Assembly: GCA_018881555.1 (NCBI GenBank)
Contig: JACAXG010000012.1
Span: forward strand, 9,342,980 to 9,406,979
Direction of reading: 5' to 3'
Length of the DNA stretch: 64,000 nt
Source of the DNA: Amblyornis subalaris
Taxonomy: Eukaryota; Chordata; Aves; Passeriformes; Ptilonorhynchidae
Shown here in pieces: positions 1 through 10,384 of the stretch (its first letter is position 1; each line of letters starts with the position of its first letter). The position numbers and the translations under genes were made by a program. The notes under the pieces were generated by a model that did no database searches, was not told the origin of the DNA, and saw nothing but the letters and a program-made list of their open reading frames with translations.

Positions 1-345
1 CGGGTTGGAAGGGACCATAGTGTGTCATCTGCTCCAACCAACCTGCTCAAGCAAGGCCATCCTAGAGCANGTTGCACAGGATTATGTCCTGATGATTCTT
101 GAATATCTCCCGTGAAAGAGACTCCACACGCTCTCTGGGCAACCATATCCAGTGGTCACTGCACAGTAAAGAAGTTCTTCCTCCTGTTCAGGAGGAACTT
201 CCTGCACATCAGTTTCTGCCCATTGCCTCTTGTGCTATTGCTTGGCACCACCGAGCAGAATCTGATCCATTCTCTTGGCATTCCCCCTTTCTATATTTAC
301 ACACATCAGTGAGGTCCCCTTTCAGTCATCTTTCCATTGCAATCC
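1..345 (-). repeat. CR1 LINE 3' fragment
   Basis: Read on the minus strand, this stretch follows the 3' part of avian CR1 retrotransposons nearly without a break. It shows the 'tgtgtaaatat' segment, the 'aggaagttcctcctgaac' segment, 'gttgcccagag', 'ggagatattcaag', 'cttgagcaggttggttgga' and 'ggtcccttccaacc'. The terminal ATTCTGTG-type tail would lie to the left of the window. It is 5'-truncated, as most CR1 copies are, and has no usable reading frame. The reading frames over this segment are noise. An N falls at position 70. Confidence 0.95.
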
Positions 346-452
346 TCATTGTACTCATGGCTGTGCAATGGGTGAATTTACATACATGACCATCTATTGC
401 CAGATGACACAACAGCAGAGCGACTTTCCAGACTGCCAAATAAGGGAATCAA

Positions 453-620
453 AAATGGTTTGGCTTGGAAGGGACTTTAAAGATCACTTAGTTCCAACCC
501 CCCAGCCGTGGGTAGGAATGTCAGTCACTGTATCAGGCTGCCCAGAGCCTCATCCAACCTGGCATTGAACACCTCCAGGGACAGGGTAGCCACATGCAAA
601 TGGTTTTCCTTGTTCAGAAC
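453..620 (-). repeat. CR1 LINE 3' fragment, second copy
   Basis: On the minus strand this reads 'ccctggaggtgttcaatgcc', 'ggttggatgaggctctggg', 'ggggttggaactaa', 'gatctttaaagtccc', 'ttccaagcc', which is the characteristic CR1 3' end of a subfamily different from the copy at 1-345. It is truncated at its 5' side near 620. The roughly 100 bp separating the two copies is not recognisable, so they look like independent insertions in the same orientation rather than one broken element. Confidence 0.9.
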
Positions 621-2720
621 CTCCTTGATTCTGTAGGCTTACTCTCTTCTTTACTACGAAATAAAATACGCCAGTGCACATTACAGAGTCCCTCATCCTG
701 AAACACCCTGTGGACTCTGAGCCCTCTCACAGAACAGCCAGAAGTTTCAGGACTGAGCACTAGGTGGAATGAAAGGCAGCACACTGCTGCAGCCTGCTCC
801 ACAGCTGTCTTTCATGTCATATTGCTGGCTAAGGACATAGAACCAATCTCCTACTCACATCAAAGTGGTGCAAAACTGCCCATACATGTTGAGCTCCAGC
901 AGGACCTTAGTTTGAAACACCTCTTCCCCAGACACTAAGCTACAGAGGACCTAGACTGCACCTGTTTCAAACATGTGAAGGGCTTGTGTCTTTCATGACA
1001 GGAAAAATATGTGAGTCTACCAGCCATGTTGTGATGCAGACCTAATAGCACACAATTAGAGTCATCTTGTATCAAAAAGCCCAATAAACTTAATTTTAAA
1101 AATAACAAAAAAGGAGAACTTGATATAAATATTTAAAAGACCATAAGACAAGTTATCACAAAAGACCAGTATCACGAAAGTGCAACTCCACCAGTGTTGA
1201 AGATTTCCTGTCTTCAGTTGTGTACCGGAAAAATGGTATTTTTCATAGTCCTCTTTCACACATAGATAAACACTAAAGAGTCACAGTTCTGAAACAAAGC
1301 TGACTGTTTGCTCTGCTCAAGGCTCCCCCAACACATTACTATTTGGATATTTATTTTGCTTCTTTCAGGATAAAATAATAATAACTACATCCAAAAAAAA
1401 GTCAGTGCAGCTACCACAATCCATGTGCTCTCGCCTTCTGCAAAATCTTTTAATTCACCATCAATTTGGTAGATATGCAGACTAAAAAACTCAAGAACAC
1501 GCATATTTAAGACAGGTGTGTAGTTTGAGCAACAGATAATAAAGGGAAAACTGCCTTTATTGAATGACTAGGAAGCAATGATAATGGGCCAAACTCTGTA
1601 CTTGTGGATTTCAGTGAGTAAAAGCCCTTAGAGAATCTGGCTCTAAATCAGTAACACATGAAATGCTGCAAGCATATCATTTCCAACAGATCCTTAATCA
1701 AATGGCCAAAACTGAGGAAAACCCCATCAGGGCTAGGAAAAAGCCCTGAGCTTGTGTTACCATCACAGAAAAGATATTTCCTGTAAGTTTAAACTTTCAC
1801 CTTCACCTCATGAGCTTCCATTGCCACCTGAGTGACTAAACAGACATGGTCACACTGGTTCTGACTGCCAGACCTCCTTCTGGGCCCTTGGATCTCCCCC
1901 AACCTTCCTCCCCACCAGGGCTTCTTCCAATCACCACCTTTTGCTCTCTTCACTACCACAAGGTACTCTACTTACACAGGCACTCTTACACAGCTGCTGC
2001 TCAAGTTCACCTGTATTTGCCTCACACTTCAGATCTCTTCAGGGCACCTCTTGCCCCACCTGCACTAGAGCTCTGTGCACTTGACAGCACACACCTGATC
2101 TTTTGACTCCTATCTCCTGTTCTTTCCTTACATTTCAGATCTGGCTGCCTCTCGGCTGGCCAGATGAATTATCCAGTCCTTTCTGGCTTCCACCATGCTT
2201 GCATACAACATAATTTGGCTATTGTAGAGGAAGAAACCCTCAAGAATTTTAATGAGAAGTAGGTTTCCTTCTTTCACTATCCTAGTAAAGTGCGTGCAGC
2301 ACATGGGAGATCTCGGTAGCTGTGGACACAAATGGTGAAGCTTCTCTGCATCTGAGAGGTATGCAGTCTATCTCCACACCATCCCTCACTCCAACATACC
2401 CAGTGCCAGGACCACAAGCTCCAATTCTAACATCAAAGCACAACTTCATGCCAGCACCTTAACAAACCAGCCAACTCAAAACAATTTCTAGCCAAAAGTT
2501 ATGAATGGAAAACAGAAACACAGAAAAGAAACACTTCATTCAGACTGAGTCCTAAAGATCACTAAATCAAATTCTACGCAGGCTAGCATTACTGCACAAG
2601 ACAGTTATTCCATCCATCAACACAGAAAAGAGGAGTCGCATAGTGATGACATTTTGGGACTTGTAGGTTTCCCACTGCCAGCATAAACTACAGCTTCTGA
2701 ATACATTCCCACCAAGAAGT
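621..2720. other. Non-coding interval, no gene seen
   Basis: About 2.1 kb of AT-rich sequence without a convincing exon. The only structure I can point to is a short stretch near 1585-1625 beginning 'gggccaaactctgtac', which resembles old amniote interspersed repeats known from turtles, crocodilians and birds. It lies beyond the poly(A) signal of the minus-strand unit described to the right, so it is probably intergenic if that unit ends where proposed. Confidence 0.5.
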
Positions 2721-2757
2721 ACCACCACACCCAAACTGCATGTGCAATGGTTTTATT
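2721..2757 (-). terminator. Poly(A) signal with GT-rich downstream element (minus strand)
   Basis: On the minus strand a canonical AATAAA (2757-2752) is followed after about 10 bases by a CA, a plausible cleavage site near 2742-2738, and then by 'gtttgggtgtggtggt' (2736-2721), a textbook GT-rich downstream element. AATAAA alone is common in AT-rich DNA. The spacing plus the strong GT-rich element make this one of the two best 3'-end signals I noticed in the window. It is the natural end of the minus-strand unit that starts in the CpG island. Confidence 0.55.
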
Positions 2758-5451
2758 GCATTTAATTTTACACAGAGAACCATACACAGCACTGTAATTT
2801 AGATACTAAAAGTGGATAGGTTAAGTGTAGTGCAGAAGAGGAAGCCACAAACTGGATGTGTGTAGAACAGTACATACTGAAAGCTGGTTTTATATATTAT
2901 AAGTAATTTAGCCTGAAACAACCATTTGAGTACATGCTTGAGCTTAGTCATCCAGAGCCCAAATACTCTTTCTTGGCAGTTGTATCTAACCCAATAAGAA
3001 AGCCTCAAATCCTGATCTGCCACCATGCACCAGTCTTCAGCAACAATGAAAACCAAGTGCCACAGACAGAATTCAGGCAGACACTCCAGGGCTGAATCTT
3101 CAGGGCAAGTAGTACACAAGTTTTTAATAACATTTGCCAGGATCCTGAAGAGCTACCCCCATTTGGAAATGTCTCATAGCACCAACAATATCTTTTGGTG
3201 CTGTTCCAGGTAAGACTCAGTCAAGCACCATAAATTCTTGCATAGATTTTACATAAGGTTGGGACAACAAACACCAGTCTACCTAACCCGAATGCAAGGT
3301 GTTTATTTTGAAATGCTGCCAGGCAAGTTGGCTTTACCAGCATGGAAAGATAACTCCTTGAGACTGCACTGTCAACACAACAGTGGCAGCAGCTGCTTGA
3401 ATGCCAGCTTGAAACACACCCACAACCTTCAAGGATAACCACCTTCCAAGAAATCATACTCACAGTTCACTTGGCTATGCACAGTACAAACAGATAACAT
3501 TGCTCAATGCCACCCAGGACATAAAACAGCATCAGCCGTCTTAGAGACACTTCATTAAAACACCAAGTTTAAGTTACCACTTAAAAAAAAAAAAGAAATA
3601 GAACAGACCTGCAGTCAAAGAAAATCAAATAAAACTGTACCAGTTCACACAGGCAAAATCTGTCCCCAGCTCTGAGTAGCAGCACACTGGTATTCACAAA
3701 CAGGTGAGGCTTCTCTGCCGTTTGAACTCTTACCTTTCCAACACTTGGGAGATTAGATTAGTCAGTAATTTAAACACTGGACACAGTACCCTGCCATAGG
3801 CATTTTTTTCAGCCAGCAGACCACTTGAGAGAGTACTGAAAGGCCTATTATGAAGGCCAATCGCTATTCTTTTCTTGAATGACCACATGAAAATCAGTGA
3901 CTGTTCCACAATGGTTTGAAAGGGCCTTTTGTCTGAAGGAAAGGACAAGGAGTCACAAAGTATTGCAGATTCATTTGTAACTCTTGTTTTTTGAAGAAAC
4001 TGCACAGCTTCAGTTAAAAGCAAACCAAGAAAAGAACAAGCTTTGAAAATGTTATGCCACAATCCTTTCCTACTATGTACATGCAGAGCATATTTTTAGT
4101 CTCTTTTGTATTACAAAAAGATGGGCTGGCATTCCATATTATTGTTGTTTTACACGAGAAGTTTCAAACACATGCAGAGTTTTTACTTTATTCCCAAACC
4201 CTGATTAGGGTCTGCAGCACTATTCGCCTTGTGTAAACAGAAAATCATCAGGAGCTTTTTTTGGTACAACATCTAGTAAAAGTAATTGTACTGGGATAGT
4301 AAGTGAAAACATTGTCACTGTTGCTTAATAATCACTTTAGTAATTGAGCAAATTTGACATCACCCATAAAGTATAAGATGGCCCATTCAAGAAAAAGACT
4401 TCTTTTATACTGAGTAACCAGCATTAAACTCTGATTTTGAAGTCTGTTTCTAAAATCCCTTGCAAAGAAAAGAGTCAATTACATCTGCTGACAACTTTCC
4501 AGAAGAAATAAATATTTTACTTCCCCACCTACCCCAATGACACTTCAGTTCTCAGATTTTACATGCAAAGGTGCACACACACTGAAAATGGGTCCTGCAC
4601 ACATGATTTCATTAGTTTCTAAACAAGCTTCACATGGACAAACTTCCAGCAGGAATGACAGTGGAAGCTAAGAAACTAAACCAGATTTCTTCTAACCCAT
4701 ACCCAGAACTAGGGAATTACCACACTTCCGTTCAGAAACAAGAGTAACAGCTGTCAGACTTGCCCCTCCCCACTTATATGTTCCACCCACATACCATGAA
4801 ACAGTGATAAAATGTCAGTTTTCACTCCCCAGCTCCTTGCCACATCCCAAAATTTATATTCCTTGTGCTCCCACAATGGCATCAAAACCAAACAATGTAT
4901 TTTGCATACATTGTTGGTCAAGGTGCCAGTTGCATTTAGCTCTTCGGACCACTTTGTCAAATTACATCCGGTAAGGAGCTGGTCCTTGGCATGTTATGGG
5001 AGTGCACAAGGGCCAAAGTTTTCGCTGTAGGAAGCATCCACAATGCCACTTTCATATATACATTGGAAGTAAAAGTCCTGCCATGACAAATACACCCCCA
5101 AGGTAACTACACACCCCATCATCACCTCATGCTCTCCAAAACAAGAGTGTACAGTTCTCAGGACTGGAAAGAACATTGCCAATGCAAAGTAGAAGCAAAA
5201 CAATGCTGCACATCTTGAAGCTCAGAAACTCACAGGGCATACAGGTGTGATGTGCAAAGCCCCCTGCCAGTCTCAGTGAAACTCAGAACCAAATTCTTTG
5301 ATTTAATAATAATATGGAGCATTGTTTTCAAACAACTATTAGCAAGGGAAGGTGCCCAGTCTAAAATAAACGTACTTCACTACCAAAGTTAACTATTTCA
5401 CTATTGTTTTTATATTAGATGAAGGAAACCGTGAGAAAGCTAGTGAACCAT
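2740..5451 (-). ncRNA. Candidate terminal exon of a minus-strand transcript (mostly untranslated)
   Basis: The left end is the poly(A) signal at 2752-2757. The right end is set by a strong splice acceptor on the minus strand at 5452-5454: a long pyrimidine tract (about 5455-5490, 'ctgccttcttttttcag') immediately precedes the exon, which would begin ATGG. All three frames close within about 60 bases of that acceptor, so nearly the whole 2.7 kb would be 3' UTR or non-coding RNA. No interspersed repeat is visible inside, unlike the flanks. A minus-strand GAAAG/GTAAGA donor at 3734/3733 could allow further splicing within it. I see no known protein in any frame. The model is an inference from splice and poly(A) signals; alternatives are an intron of a larger gene, or a lncRNA. 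Confidence 0.35.
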
Positions 5452-6460
5452 CTGAAAAAAGAAGGCAGAAGGAACAGAGAAACTGAAGGATTGGAACAGT
5501 GCAGAAAAACATGGAGGAGACAAGTAGCATCAGACAGAAGTCGTGTTTCCGCAGAGTAACGTGGACAATACAATCCTTGATACTAGCTACAAATCAACTA
5601 CAATTAACAGCTAACTATAAGGTTTTTTTCTTCCCTAGATCTTTGTGCAAAGTATCACTGCCCTTGGGTCTTTGCTCCAAGTCATTACACAGCTTTACTT
5701 TTATCCTCCAGTGCACAATGAAAAGTGGAGTTTGGCCTTTCCTTTAGATTTGTACAGCACAACAGCAGATTGTTTTGAGAAAATGACAGAGGCGGGGATT
5801 TTTTATATTTTGCATAATTAACATTGCTAAGAGTGTCTAAAGACCTCTAAGACGTGGCCTCTGAAAACACACCACGAAACACAGTCCCGTAGAATGACAA
5901 CAGAGGCCATGTGTGTGGGTGAAAAGGTACACAAATATAACACTTTGTGGGAATTAATACCAAATACAGGTTGCCTCCAACTACCGACAGACTCAACTTT
6001 GGTACCTCTATGATTGCTAGAGAAAAACTTGGATAAAATATAAAACACATTGTAGACCACTGGAATCTTTGTGCTTTCTCTTAAAAACAGGCCTGAATCA
6101 ATTTGAGTTCCAGACACGTATTTCCTTAAAATTTGGGAAACAGTAGGAAGGTGTCCTGACATAGCCTCATTTCCATTTCTTCAAAGAAGGACTAGATAAG
6201 AATAACTGATCTATATTCAGAACCAAACCTCTCTCAACACAGAAAGATGCTTGTGTTCAATTTTTAGGCTCATTACTGTATGTCAGACAAAACAATAATT
6301 CTCAAGCATGTGTTTCTTCTCAGGCATCTGCCTGGGCATAAGGACTGTGGAAACAGACCCTTCACTTAAGGATAGCCCTGAGGACATTTTGAACGGTACT
6401 TAATTCATCTTAATCATAACACTTTCTTACACAGTACATTTCCCAGAGTTGTGACCTCAC

Positions 6461-6701
6461 CTCCTTGCACGGTTATACAGCACCTGACACAGTACAAGCC
6501 TTATCTTGATTAGCGTCTCATTACATTTAACAGATCCTGCTGTTCTCAAAGGGCCAAACTCCTTCCACTCCCCTAGCACAATTAGTGGGAGAACACTCAC
6601 AGCCAAGGAGCAGTGTTGAGCCCCAGCAGTTTGTGATAGTGGCTCACTAAATTCATCAACCTGTTCTGACCTGAAAATCATTCTGCACTTGGGTGGTTTG
6701 A
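6461..6701 (-). other. Candidate internal exon, minus strand
   Basis: On the minus strand a moderate acceptor ('tgtttctgtaaatgcag', 6702-6704 holding the CAG) is followed by 241 bases that are open in one frame, about 80 codons, up to a good donor GGAG/GTGAGG at 6461/6460. Spliced to the acceptor at 5452, that frame would run 12 more codons before a stop. The translated residues resemble no family I know, and part of the stretch (about 6540-6600) looks like old amniote repeat sequence, which argues against a conserved coding exon. It may be a non-coding exon of the CpG-island transcript or simply chance. Confidence 0.2.
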
Positions 6702-8017
6702 CTGCATTTACAGAAACAATTGTCGCAAGGGCACAGTGTCCTGCTCACAGCAGCTTGAAGACTCTGGTTAGTGGCATTCAACAGGTTACCATTCAGGATT
6801 TCTTTCACAGCCAGTGCAAATACATTCCTAGTTAACCTGACATTCTACATGCAGCAGTCTTTTCCACTTTCTGTACAAAAAGTTTTTAGCTTATCTTCTT
6901 GAATCATCACATTTTGGAAAATACTTTATAATCGCATCAGGAACTCAAAGAAACAGAAAGAGATGCCTTATGCATACACTAGTAACTCAAATTTAAAAGT
7001 TAACAAAAAGGAATTCCCACAAAAGATCACTAATTGCCTTGAAGCACATTTTCAAGCTGAAATCAACCAAATCAATCCAGTGGAATGTGACCTGGAATGA
7101 AACAGATGGATTTTCTGCGGTTCCTCTTAGCTCTCCTAAAGAAAACAAATCTGGTAGAAGTGATTCACATTTTCGAATGATGAGGCTGAAGGTGGGAAAA
7201 AAGCTTACACTATTAATTTACAGCTCAACAAAGGAGGCAGTGCATTCTGATAGAGAATAAGAGTACTGCCAGCTGCCACCGCTTATCAACGAATTTCCTA
7301 CCTAATAATTTTTAATGCATAGTAAAAAAGACAACAAAGACTTAAAAAAACCAACAAACCCCCAAACTGAACGCAAAAGCAATAACAAAAAACCCCCCTA
7401 TCACCTTGGTGGTCTTTTACCTTGGCACACCTAAAAAAAGAACGCCAAATGCGTGGATTTCTGCTGAAACAGCAGCTGGGACACAGCAACCTCCGTGCCT
7501 GCCTTGCGGTGTGGCAGCGCTGGCAGCAGCGTTTCCAGCCGTGCCAAAGCCCCCGGCGGCGGTTCGGGACCGAACGCTCCGCTGGCTCAGCGCGCCGGGC
7601 ACGGGCGGCTGCGCTCGGCGACACCTGGCTCCCCGGGCGCGCAGTTAATCATTTATGGCCAAGGCTGTTACCGAATAGCCTTGAACAGCCCAGCCCAATC
7701 CAGCTTCGGCTCCGGCGGCGCCGAGGGCTGGCGGAGCGGCGGCTGAAAGCCAGCCGCGGCGAGCGGCTGCGGCCCCGCGCGCGCCGGGCGGGGTCCAGGG
7801 AGCGGGGCCGGCCCGACTGCGGTCCCGGCGCCGCCAGGAGGGGCCCGCCCGCAACCGGCGCTCGGCGCCGGGACCCGAGGCGACAGAGCAGCGGGTGGGG
7901 CACCGTGGCAGCCGCGCCCCTCCCTCCCTCCCCGGCACCCCTCGGCACGAAACTGCCGGCGGGCCCTCCGCCGTCCTGCGCAGGTGCCGCTGAGGGGAGG
8001 CGAGGGCAGCGCCTTAC

Positions 8018-8384
8018 CTAGTGCTGCCGCGGCGCAGGCCGAGAAGAGGCTGGGGCCGGTGGCGGCCGTGGCACCGCCGCCCTCCCGCGGACACGCCTCG
8101 CGCCCCGCCCCGCGCGCCAGCACCGCCCCCGGCCCGCCCTGGGCTGGGCTCGAGGCTGGGGGCGCCGCCGGGCGGGAGCGGCGGGTCGGGGGGCGCCGCC
8201 GGGCGGGAGCGGCGGGTCGGGGGGCGCCGCCGGGCGGGAGCGGCGGGTCGGGCGCGCGGCGAGGCCGCTTCGGGCGCGGATCCCGCAGGACTGCGTGGTT
8301 TGTGGGCTTCCTGCGGGCCGGGGACGGTCTGGGGGACGGAGAGCTGCCCCTTGGGCCCAGGGTGGGCTTCAGCCGCGGACACAT
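8018..8384 (-). other. Candidate first exon of minus-strand CpG-island gene
   Basis: The minus-strand sequence GCACTAG/GTAAGGCG places a near-consensus 5' splice site with the last exon base at 8018. It lies inside the CpG island, as expected of a first exon. The 5' end is not determined; I stop at the outermost ATG of the frame that is open to the donor (8384). From that ATG the frame gives 122 codons plus one base, dominated by Arg, Pro and Ala. Joined to the acceptor at 5452 it continues in frame for 19 codons to a stop, about 141 residues in all. The composition and the passage through the 31-bp repeat, whose length is not a multiple of three, make an untranslated leader more likely. Intron 1 would run left from 8017. 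Confidence 0.45.
8161..8253. repeat. 31-bp GC-rich tandem repeat, three copies
   Basis: Three essentially identical 31-bp units begin at 8161, 8192 and 8223, each starting ggcgccgccgggcggg and ending cgggtcgggg; the third loses its last base at the junction. Each unit has several GGG runs and an Sp1-like GGGCGG, so the array is a strong G-quadruplex candidate on the plus strand and a multi-site Sp1 platform. It sits inside the proposed first exon of the minus-strand unit. Near-perfect copies imply recent expansion, so copy number is likely to vary between individuals or species. Confidence 0.93.
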
Positions 8385-8427
8385 AATTCACGCGTGCCCC
8401 GCTTGCCACGCGGAAATAATCACCCGC

Positions 8428-8460
8428 GAGGCCCAGTGACACCGCTGGGCCTCATATAAA
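8428..8460 (+). promoter_or_regulatory. Perfect inverted repeat abutting a TATAAA at the CpG-island edge
   Basis: Nine-base arms GAGGCCCAG (8428-8436) and CTGGGCCTC (8445-8453) enclose an 8-base loop and are followed at once by ATATAAA (TATAAA at 8455-8460). About 20 bp further is a donor-like CG/GTAAGC (near 8480). A TATA at the rim of a CpG island oriented outward could start a divergent plus-strand transcript, although the donor is too near to be its first splice site. On sequence alone this remains a possibility only. Confidence 0.35.
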
Positions 8461-8535
8461 GAACTATTCACGAAGTTCTCGGTAAGCAAAAAGAATTAGG
8501 CAACGTCAGTCACTGCCAGCAGATGAATTTCAGCC

Positions 8536-8883
8536 TCGAGAAGAGATGACCAAGAGAGGATCTCATTAATGTGTATAAATATCTAAAGGTGTGGTGCCAA
8601 GAGGATGGATCAGGCTCTTTTTGNTGATGCCAGGCAGTAGGACAAGATGCAGGAGGGAGAAACTGATGCGCAAGAAGTTCCACCTGAACACGAGAAAGAA
8701 CTTATTTCTGTGAACAGGAACAGATTGCCCAAAGGTTGTGGAGCCCCTCTGGAGATATTCAAGAACCATCCAGACACAATCCTGTGCCATGTGCTCTGGG
8801 ATGACCCTGCTTGAGGCAGGTAGGTTGGAGCAGATGACCCACTGGGGTCCCTTCCAACCTTACCCATTATGTGATTCTGTAAT
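8536..8883 (+). repeat. CR1 LINE 3' fragment, plus strand
   Basis: The plus strand shows 'ctcattaatgtgtataaat', 'aagttccacctgaacacgag', 'gttgtggagcccctctggag', 'atattcaagaaccatcc', 'gaccctgcttgaggcagg', 'ggtcccttccaacc' and the terminal 'gtgattctgta', which matches the 3' end of avian CR1 including its tail. It is 5'-truncated. It inserted about 100 bp from the CpG-island edge, in orientation opposite to the proposed minus-strand gene. An N is at 8624. Confidence 0.95.
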
Positions 8884-9574
8884 CTCTGAATGCTCATGGC
8901 AGTCAATAAGAATATAAAAATTTACCACAAGTTTTTCAGTAATCAGTGTTTTAAAATACCACCTAAAAGCTGCAAATAAAACACACAGGGTTAACACAGA
9001 GCTAAAGGAGCAATAACTAACTATCCACATAAATTTAAGAATGCATAGGTACAACCATACACTTGGAACAAAAAAAAACAGAAAAGAGAGGAAATNTTCC
9101 ATAAACAACCATAATCTGGGTTTACTATCAGTATTGATGTCTTACACTGTCATCGGCATTTCCCTTAACCCAAACACACACCAGTTCTCATTTTTGTTAG
9201 CAATGNGTGCCACAAGTACTGGAAAATGCTAGTGTCCCCTCTCAAAATGGTTGCGTACCTCTTTTCCAGCTGGCACAAATGGGACTTTCTTGGTCATAGC
9301 ACACCTCTACTTGACTCCCTACCCTCAGCCAGGAAACAAACTTCTTTTACCTTCAAACACAGTTTGGATGCAACACTTGGGCCATACTGTTTTCACCCAG
9401 GAATTCCCAAACCGCAGCACTGAAAATCATTCAAGATGCAATTTATAATAAAAATGTACCCAACCCACCCTCCGAACCAGGCAGTGGGACAATGCAGGGT
9501 TCACTGTGACAGCAGTGCCTGGGCAGTTTCTACTCTATTCAGTCCAGTGGCTTCATTGAATAAGTACCTGTTGA

Positions 9575-9979
9575 ATGGCCTTGTTCACCTGCTGCAGAAA
9601 GGTGGGCATGAACCACATATTCAATGTTTTGGTGAGGCCACAGGTTGAGAATTATGTCTTCGCTTGGAATCATGTCTTGAAAACTATTCAGATCTTTAGT
9701 AAATGCTGGTTTATTTTAAACAGCAAGTTGGAATGTCGAGGCTTATATTTGTGTAGCAAGAGTGCTCCTTGTAATAATGCTAACATTTATCTTCACCCTG
9801 AGCTGTATGAATTTTCCGTGGGAGTTTTGGAAACAATTCTGAAGTTCAAGAGAACGATGGATTATATTCATAAAACAAGGGTGCCGCTGACCTTTCANCA
9901 CAAGAGAATAGATGTGAATCATGGATCTGAGACTCAGCTAAAGGAACACAGTGGAAACACATACGATGAAAGGCTCTAG
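9575..9979 (+). CDS. Unrecognised 134-codon ORF, possible terminal exon
   Basis: This frame begins with ATG at 9575 and stays open for 134 codons to TAG at 9977-9979, long for DNA this AT-rich. A TGA abuts the ATG on its 5' side, so the frame is closed upstream unless a splice site intervenes. A pyrimidine tract and AG near 9540 could be an acceptor. The 3' flank carries AATAAA and a GT-rich element about 380 bp later, so the ORF could sit in the last exon of a plus-strand RNA. The translation is rich in Cys, His, Ile, Asn and Lys, has no signal peptide, membrane segment or motif I recognise, and includes one unknown residue from the N at 9898. It is quite likely a chance ORF in a lncRNA or in intergenic DNA. 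Confidence 0.15.
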   Translation: MALFTCCRKVGMNHIFNVLVRPQVENYVFAWNHVLKTIQIFSKCWFILNSKLECRGLYLCSKSAPCNNANIYLHPELYEFSVGVLETILKFKRTMDYIHKTRVPLTFXHKRIDVNHGSETQLKEHSGNTYDERL

Positions 9980-10355
9980 AGGCTTTACAAATTATATTTG
10001 GATGGGGGAGACAGGGAGAAAGAGAATGTGGGAAAAAGAAGAATGAAAAAGGATCCTGCTGTTTAGCTCATGCATAAACTGTATGTGCCTAGCCAAAGGT
10101 CACTCCTTTTATTTTCTCATTAATTTCAATGACGGTAAATGGTATATGAAGAACAGTCTAAAAATAAGAACAGCCAGAAATAGCTTAGGTTTTTGTGTGA
10201 CAGCATAGCAGGAAGAAAAACCTGAACTGAAACTTCATTCCAGATCTTTACTTTTGGCTTTTGAAAAAGTAGTGACTTAAATAATTAAGATGAACTGTAA
10301 ATCTATTTAGAAAAGTTAAACAAAATTAAGTGGTCTACTTTTTAATGTATTTTCC

Positions 10356-10384
10356 AATAAAGTTTTTATACTCTGTGTATGCTG
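10356..10384 (+). terminator. Candidate poly(A) signal, plus strand
   Basis: AATAAA at 10356-10361 is followed 10-20 bases later by 'ctctgtgtatgctg', a GT-rich element at the usual distance. It would end a plus-strand RNA containing the 9575-9979 ORF. The evidence is weaker than for the minus-strand signal at 2752 because the surrounding DNA is very A/T-rich. Confidence 0.35.

Larger units (their letters stand above)
7480..8440. promoter_or_regulatory. CpG island promoter
   Basis: Sequence composition changes abruptly from AT-rich to very GC- and CpG-rich over this kilobase and returns to AT-rich on the other side. CpG dinucleotides are frequent and undecayed, with several GGGCGG-type Sp1 sites and a CCAAT at 7695-7699. 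This is the signature of a germline-unmethylated promoter of a broadly expressed gene. All long reading frames across it, in several overlapping frames and rich in Arg, Pro, Ala and Gly, are what GC-rich DNA lacking TAA and TAG gives, and are not by themselves evidence of protein. A strong splice donor inside it points to transcription on the minus strand. The right edge may also start a plus-strand transcript. Confidence 0.92.

Noticed and set aside
3025..3213. Plus-strand frame ending at a CAG/GTAAGA donor (3209)
   Set aside because: It lies inside the proposed minus-strand terminal exon, and no acceptor or coding similarity supports a plus-strand exon.
3730..4062. 110-codon minus-strand frame ending at a GAAAG/GTAAGA donor
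   Set aside because: It starts at TTG rather than ATG, has no recognisable domain, and sits within sequence that behaves as untranslated RNA in the proposed model.
7422..8442. Several long overlapping frames (up to 238 codons) on both strands of the CpG island
   Set aside because: GC-rich DNA has few stop codons; the frames overlap in five or six registers and encode Arg/Pro/Ala/Gly-rich text, partly from a 31-bp repeat that rotates through frames.
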